From Coriobacteriaceae bacterium (lineage in GTDB: Bacteria > Actinomycetota > Coriobacteriia > Anaerosomatales > SLCP01), in assembly GCA_003563465.1 (NCBI GenBank), contig PWVH01000067.1, positions 1-32,160 of the forward strand: a DNA stretch of 32,160 nt. Direction: 5' to 3'. Position numbers and translations under genes: made by a program. Shown one piece after another: positions 28,619 through 32,160 of the stretch. Under the pieces are notes generated by a model that saw nothing but the letters and a program-made list of their open reading frames with translations, did no database searches and was not told the DNA's origin. Each line of letters starts with the position of its first letter. Position 1 is the first letter of the stretch.

Positions 28619-29824
28619 TCACGGCTGCAGACCGACCTGCATCACATCGATCTGGCGATACGAGAATCCAGCCCGGCAAAGAGCGAGATAGAAGCGCCAC
28701 ATCCGCACGAAGCGTTCGTCGAAGCCGAGAGCATGCACCTGCGGCAGGGCTCGGTCGAAACGCTCCAGCCAGGCATCTAACGTCCGAGCGTAGGACTCGC
28801 CGATGAATCGCGGCGATCCAATCGCAAGCCCGGCCGACCGGGCAGCCTCCTCGAAGCGCTCAGGACTGGGCAGCATGCCGCCCGGGAATATGTAGCGCTG
28901 GGTGAAGTCCGGCCCTCTTCGGTATTCTTCGAAGCGCTCCTCCGGGATCGTTATGGTCTGCACTGCTGCAGCACCGCCTTTGCGGAGCCGGTCGCGTACG
29001 GTGCCGAAGAAGACGGGCCAGTACCTTTCGCCCACCGCTTCGAACATCTCGATGGATACGATACGGTCGTAGATTTCCGTGACGTCCCGGTAGTCTTGCA
29101 GCCGGATTTCGACACGGTCCTCGAGTCCTTCCTCGGTGACGCGCGCCACTGCCAAGTCGCGCTGCTCTTGCGAGAGGGTGACGCCGGTCACGCGGCACCC
29201 CGCCTGCTTCGCCGCGTGAATCGCGAACCCGCCCCAACCGCACCCGATCTCGAACAGGTGCGACCGGCTGTCGGGATTGGCGATCTCGAGGATGCGGTCC
29301 CACTTGAGGCGCTGGGCTGCGGCGAGGTCGTCGCAGCCGTCCTCGAAACATGCAGCCGAGTACGTCATCGTGTCGTCGAGCCAGAGCCGGTAGAAGTCGT
29401 TGCCGAGGTCGTAGTGCGCGGCGATGTTGCGCCTCGAGCCCCGGCGGTTGTTGGCGCGCAGCAGGTGGAATAGCCGGTTGGCAATCGTCACTCTGCCCCC
29501 GGCGCCCCCCATTCCGCCCGCAGCCATTCCTGCAGCCCCTAGCTCGAGCACGGCTCGAAGGTCGTGAGTGTTCCACTCGCCTGCCATGTAGGATTCGGCT
29601 AGGCCCAGCGAGCTGTCGCGGACGATTCGTTTGGCAGCGGCTGGTTCGTTCAGAGTGACTTCTGCGTGAGGCCCGGGCAGGGCCCCCGCGTACGTGCTCT
29701 TGCCGCCTTGCGGCCACGTCACCGTGAGGCTTCCAGCGGGTAACCCTCGCGAAAGCATCACGTCGATCAAGCGCTCGTGCATGGTGGACGGACCTCGTTC
29801 GTCACTCCTAGTTCGCCGTTTCAC
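28619..29824 (-). CDS. Cyclopropane-fatty-acyl-phospholipid synthase-like SAM methyltransferase
   Basis: AAHYDLGNDFYRLWLDDTMTYSAACFE; LFEIGCGWGGFAIHAAKQAGCRVTGVTLSQEQ; IVSIEMFEAVGERYW; YIFPGGMLPS. GTG at 29824 overlaps the DUF1365 stop; ATG at 29782 is an alternative. Confidence 0.95.
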   Translation of the reverse strand: MKRRTRSDERGPSTMHERLIDVMLSRGLPAGSLTVTWPQGGKSTYAGALPGPHAEVTLNEPAAAKRIVRDSSLGLAESYMAGEWNTHDLRAVLELGAAGMAAGGMGGAGGRVTIANRLFHLLRANNRRGSRRNIAAHYDLGNDFYRLWLDDTMTYSAACFEDGCDDLAAAQRLKWDRILEIANPDSRSHLFEIGCGWGGFAIHAAKQAGCRVTGVTLSQEQRDLAVARVTEEGLEDRVEIRLQDYRDVTEIYDRIVSIEMFEAVGERYWPVFFGTVRDRLRKGGAAAVQTITIPEERFEEYRRGPDFTQRYIFPGGMLPSPERFEEAARSAGLAIGSPRFIGESYARTLDAWLERFDRALPQVHALGFDERFVRMWRFYLALCRAGFSYRQIDVMQVGLQP

Positions 29825-30594
29825 CAGGTAGTCTCCTCGGCCGGTGGCTCTGTCCTCGGTACGTATCTTATACGTTTTGCGAAGAGGCGAAGCGCCTGGT
29901 AGTGGATGAAAAGCCAGGCACGGGCGGACATCGGACCGTAGCGAGCTATAGCGCGCAGCAAAGCTGCGTCGGTGAGCGGACGCGCCGTGAGAGATACCGC
30001 CGCGATGAGCAGAAGCGGGCCCTTGACGAAATCGAGGAGGCTCACGGAAAGCTGCTCGCCCGGCTCGCTGAAGCGGAACTCGTAACGAGCATCCATCTCG
30101 ATGAACGGCGAGACGTGAAACACCTTGACCATTTCGGGGGCGCTTTGCCAATCGAAGACGTCACCACCGTTGTGGAGTAGGTAGTTGTGGTGGTCGCCGA
30201 AGGTGTTCTGCACCTCGGCTAGGACCGCCCGGGGGGTTCCGTCGGCGTGGAAGCAGTACCAGAAGGAGACCGGATAGAACTTGAAGCCAAGAACACGGGG
30301 GAAGGTGAGTAACCGCACCGGGCCCCTCTCGAGATCGATTCCCGCGCGTGCGAGGGTAGCGTCTACCCACGGGCGCCATGCAGAGCCGTCGCGCGGGCCG
30401 TGATCGCGGGTCCGCAGCGTGACGAGGTTCGCGCGGTCGACCGAGAACAGCCGCAGCGACTCGTCGAGCAACTCCAGCTCGTCGAGGTCTACGTACAGAT
30501 AGTAGATGCCGTAGCGGAAGCGGTTGGCGCGCGGAATCCTGCGGTCGTGGGCGACCGTTCCGACATAGAGCCTGCTGTGCACTGACGTCGTCAT
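29821..30594 (-). CDS. DUF1365 (COG3496) family protein
   Basis: SRLYVGTVAHDRRIPRANRFRYGIYYLYVDLDEL; FPRVLGFKFYPVSFWYCFHADGTPRAVLAEVQNTFGDHHNYLL; ATG at 30594. Confidence 0.92.
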   Translation of the reverse strand: MTTSVHSRLYVGTVAHDRRIPRANRFRYGIYYLYVDLDELELLDESLRLFSVDRANLVTLRTRDHGPRDGSAWRPWVDATLARAGIDLERGPVRLLTFPRVLGFKFYPVSFWYCFHADGTPRAVLAEVQNTFGDHHNYLLHNGGDVFDWQSAPEMVKVFHVSPFIEMDARYEFRFSEPGEQLSVSLLDFVKGPLLLIAAVSLTARPLTDAALLRAIARYGPMSARAWLFIHYQALRLFAKRIRYVPRTEPPAEETTW

Positions 30595-30604
30595 CCTGCG
30601 AACC

Positions 30605-31897
30605 CTATACGACTCGCGTACGCGTCTCGTCAAGCTCGTCGCCCCAGGGAAGTCGCGCGCCCATCGCTTCGGCGACCCATACCGCCGAGAGCATACCGTC
30701 TTCGTGAAAGCCATAGCGCTGCCACGCTCCGGCGAACCAGGTGTGGCGTTCGCCTTGTATCTCGCCGAGGCGGCCCTGTGCTGCGACCGCATCCGCGGAG
30801 AAGAGCGGATGCGTATAGGACATGCGTCCGATCACGCTCGCCGGGGCGGGGTCACGCACGGGGTTGAGCGTCACAAGCAGTGGGGTTTCGACCCCCAAAG
30901 GCTGCAGCCGGTTCAGATAGTAGGTCAGCGAGAGGCCGGAGGCGACCACCTCCGCTGTCTCCGAGAAGTAGTTCCACGACGCATGTGCCCTCTTGCGTGA
31001 AGGCAGAAACGAAGTGTCCGTGTGCAGGACGATATCGTTTCGGCTCGAAGCGAATGCGCCGAGCACCGCGCGCTCGGCGTCGGTCGGGTCAGCGAGCATG
31101 GAGAGCGACTCGTCGGCGTGGGAGGCGATCACAACGGCATCGTAGCGCTCTTCACCGTCCGGCCAGCTTACGATGACACCGTCGGGGCGCCGCTCGACGC
31201 GCTCGACCGGCGACGAGACCCTGACCGTCCCCGAGATCTGACGTGCTGCGGATTCCACATAAGTGCGGGCCCCGCCCACCAGGCTTCGCCACTGCGGTTT
31301 GCCGGTTATGTGCAGCAGCCCATGGTTGTCGCAGAAGCGCAGGAAGGTCTTGGCCGGGAAATCGAGCATCTGGCCGGGCGGGGTCGACCATATCGCCGAT
31401 CCCATCGGAATCAAGTACCAGTCGGTGAACCCCTTCCCGAGCCGCTCGCGCTCGAGAAGCTCGCCGAGAGTGAGGGGGTCGACGCTTTCGTCTGCGAGCA
31501 GGCGCTCGGCCATTGTGGAGAAGCGGACGATATCGACCAACATGCGCAGGAAACCCGGGCTGATCAGATTGGTGCGCTGAGCGAAGATCGAGTCCAGGCT
31601 ATTGCCGGCCCACTCGACGCTCTCTTCGGGGCATTGAACCGAGAAAGACATGTCGCTCTCGGCATGGCTGACGCCGAGCCGCTCGAAGAAGCGGATGAGG
31701 TTGGGGTAGGTTCGCTCGTTGTAGACCATGAAACCCGTGTCGGCGGGCGCGGTCTGCCCGTCGAGCGTCACGTCGTGCGTGTGAGCATGCCCTCCGAGCC
31801 GGGCATCGGCCTCGAACAGATCGACTTCGTTGGCCGGAGAGAGCAGCCAGGCCGCCCCCAGCCCGGATATGCCCGCGCCGATCACGCCTACTTTCAC
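30605..31897 (-). CDS. FAD/NAD(P)-binding amine-oxidase-like protein (COG2907 type)
   Basis: VGVIGAGISGLGAAWLLSPANEVDLFEADARLGGHAHTHDV; DTGFMVYNERTYPNLIRFFERLGV; FAGAWQRYGFHEDGMLSAVWVAEAMG. Confidence 0.94.
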   Translation of the reverse strand: MKVGVIGAGISGLGAAWLLSPANEVDLFEADARLGGHAHTHDVTLDGQTAPADTGFMVYNERTYPNLIRFFERLGVSHAESDMSFSVQCPEESVEWAGNSLDSIFAQRTNLISPGFLRMLVDIVRFSTMAERLLADESVDPLTLGELLERERLGKGFTDWYLIPMGSAIWSTPPGQMLDFPAKTFLRFCDNHGLLHITGKPQWRSLVGGARTYVESAARQISGTVRVSSPVERVERRPDGVIVSWPDGEERYDAVVIASHADESLSMLADPTDAERAVLGAFASSRNDIVLHTDTSFLPSRKRAHASWNYFSETAEVVASGLSLTYYLNRLQPLGVETPLLVTLNPVRDPAPASVIGRMSYTHPLFSADAVAAQGRLGEIQGERHTWFAGAWQRYGFHEDGMLSAVWVAEAMGARLPWGDELDETRTRVV

Positions 31898-31932
31898 GCT
31901 ATCCTCCCATGCCCGATGGAGCCGAACGTGTC

Positions 31933-31955
31933 GTTTTCCCAGCCCTCACGGGTAT
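31933..31955 (+). promoter_or_regulatory. SigB/SigF-type promoter-like element upstream of SDR gene
   Basis: GTTT-N13-GGGTAT; -10 half perfect, spacer 1 nt shorter than the usual range. Confidence 0.3.
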
Positions 31956-32018
31956 ATCTTCCCGAAACGGGCGCCAAACACCAGCGGCGCCTTCTTCCGA
32001 ACATACGGAGGTCTTGCG

Positions 32019-32160
32019 ATGCCCCTCATTCTCGTCACAGGAGTCTCGACAGGCATCGGACGTGCGCTGGCCGAGCGATTCGCGCGCGACGGGTGGACGG
32101 TGGTCGGGACCGCCCGCGACCCTAGCCGTCTGGCTAACGTGGCATGGCCGGGGGACGTGC
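32019..32160 (+). CDS. Short-chain dehydrogenase/reductase, N-terminal fragment running off the window
   Basis: MPLILVTGVSTGIGRALAERFARDGWTVVGTARDPSRLANVAWPGDV (TGxxxGIG motif); ACGGAGG RBS. Confidence 0.9.
   Translation, partial: MPLILVTGVSTGIGRALAERFARDGWTVVGTARDPSRLANVAWPGDV

Noticed and set aside
31022-32125. 367-aa plus-strand ORF
   Set aside because: Antisense to the FAD oxidoreductase and out of frame with the SDR, whose TGxxxGIG motif supports the other frame.

Overview
The window looks like the chromosomal replication-origin neighbourhood of a high-GC bacterium. Gene order and protein character suggest an actinobacterial, Coriobacteriia-like lineage (inference). Genes left of the origin run on the minus strand: rpmH, rnpA, yidD, yidC, jag/khpB, rsmG, parA, parB and a YtxH-like protein. 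Genes right of the origin run on the plus strand: an unusual HATPase-wHTH gene, dnaA, dnaN, a DUF721/DciA gene, gyrB, a small membrane protein, gyrA, a HAD phosphatase and a MacA/MacB-like export system. Two parS sites and two DnaA-box clusters are readable. A DnaA-trio-like unwinding tract sits between dnaA and dnaN, and recF is missing from its usual place. Outer regions carry a histidine kinase C-terminus, ddl, an HtrA-type protease, a multihaem cytochrome, rubrerythrin, rlmN, a BFN nuclease, a YjbQ protein, tRNA-Ile(GAT) and a lipid-modification cluster (CFA-synthase-like, DUF1365, COG2907-type FAD oxidoreductase, divergent SDR). The best leads for something undescribed are: (i) a stand-alone HATPase fused to a winged-helix-like domain, lying inside the origin between the two DnaA-box clusters; (ii) a 51-aa signal-peptide micropeptide missed by the ORF track, with a strong RBS, a SigB/SigF-like promoter and a perfect 13-bp terminator hairpin; (iii) a candidate short RNA or attenuated leader in the origin; (iv) mutually exclusive hairpins ahead of gyrB; (v) an array of inverted repeats next to the parS pair, followed by about 0.45 kb of unexplained DNA. 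All calls come from reading the sequence; no database search was run.
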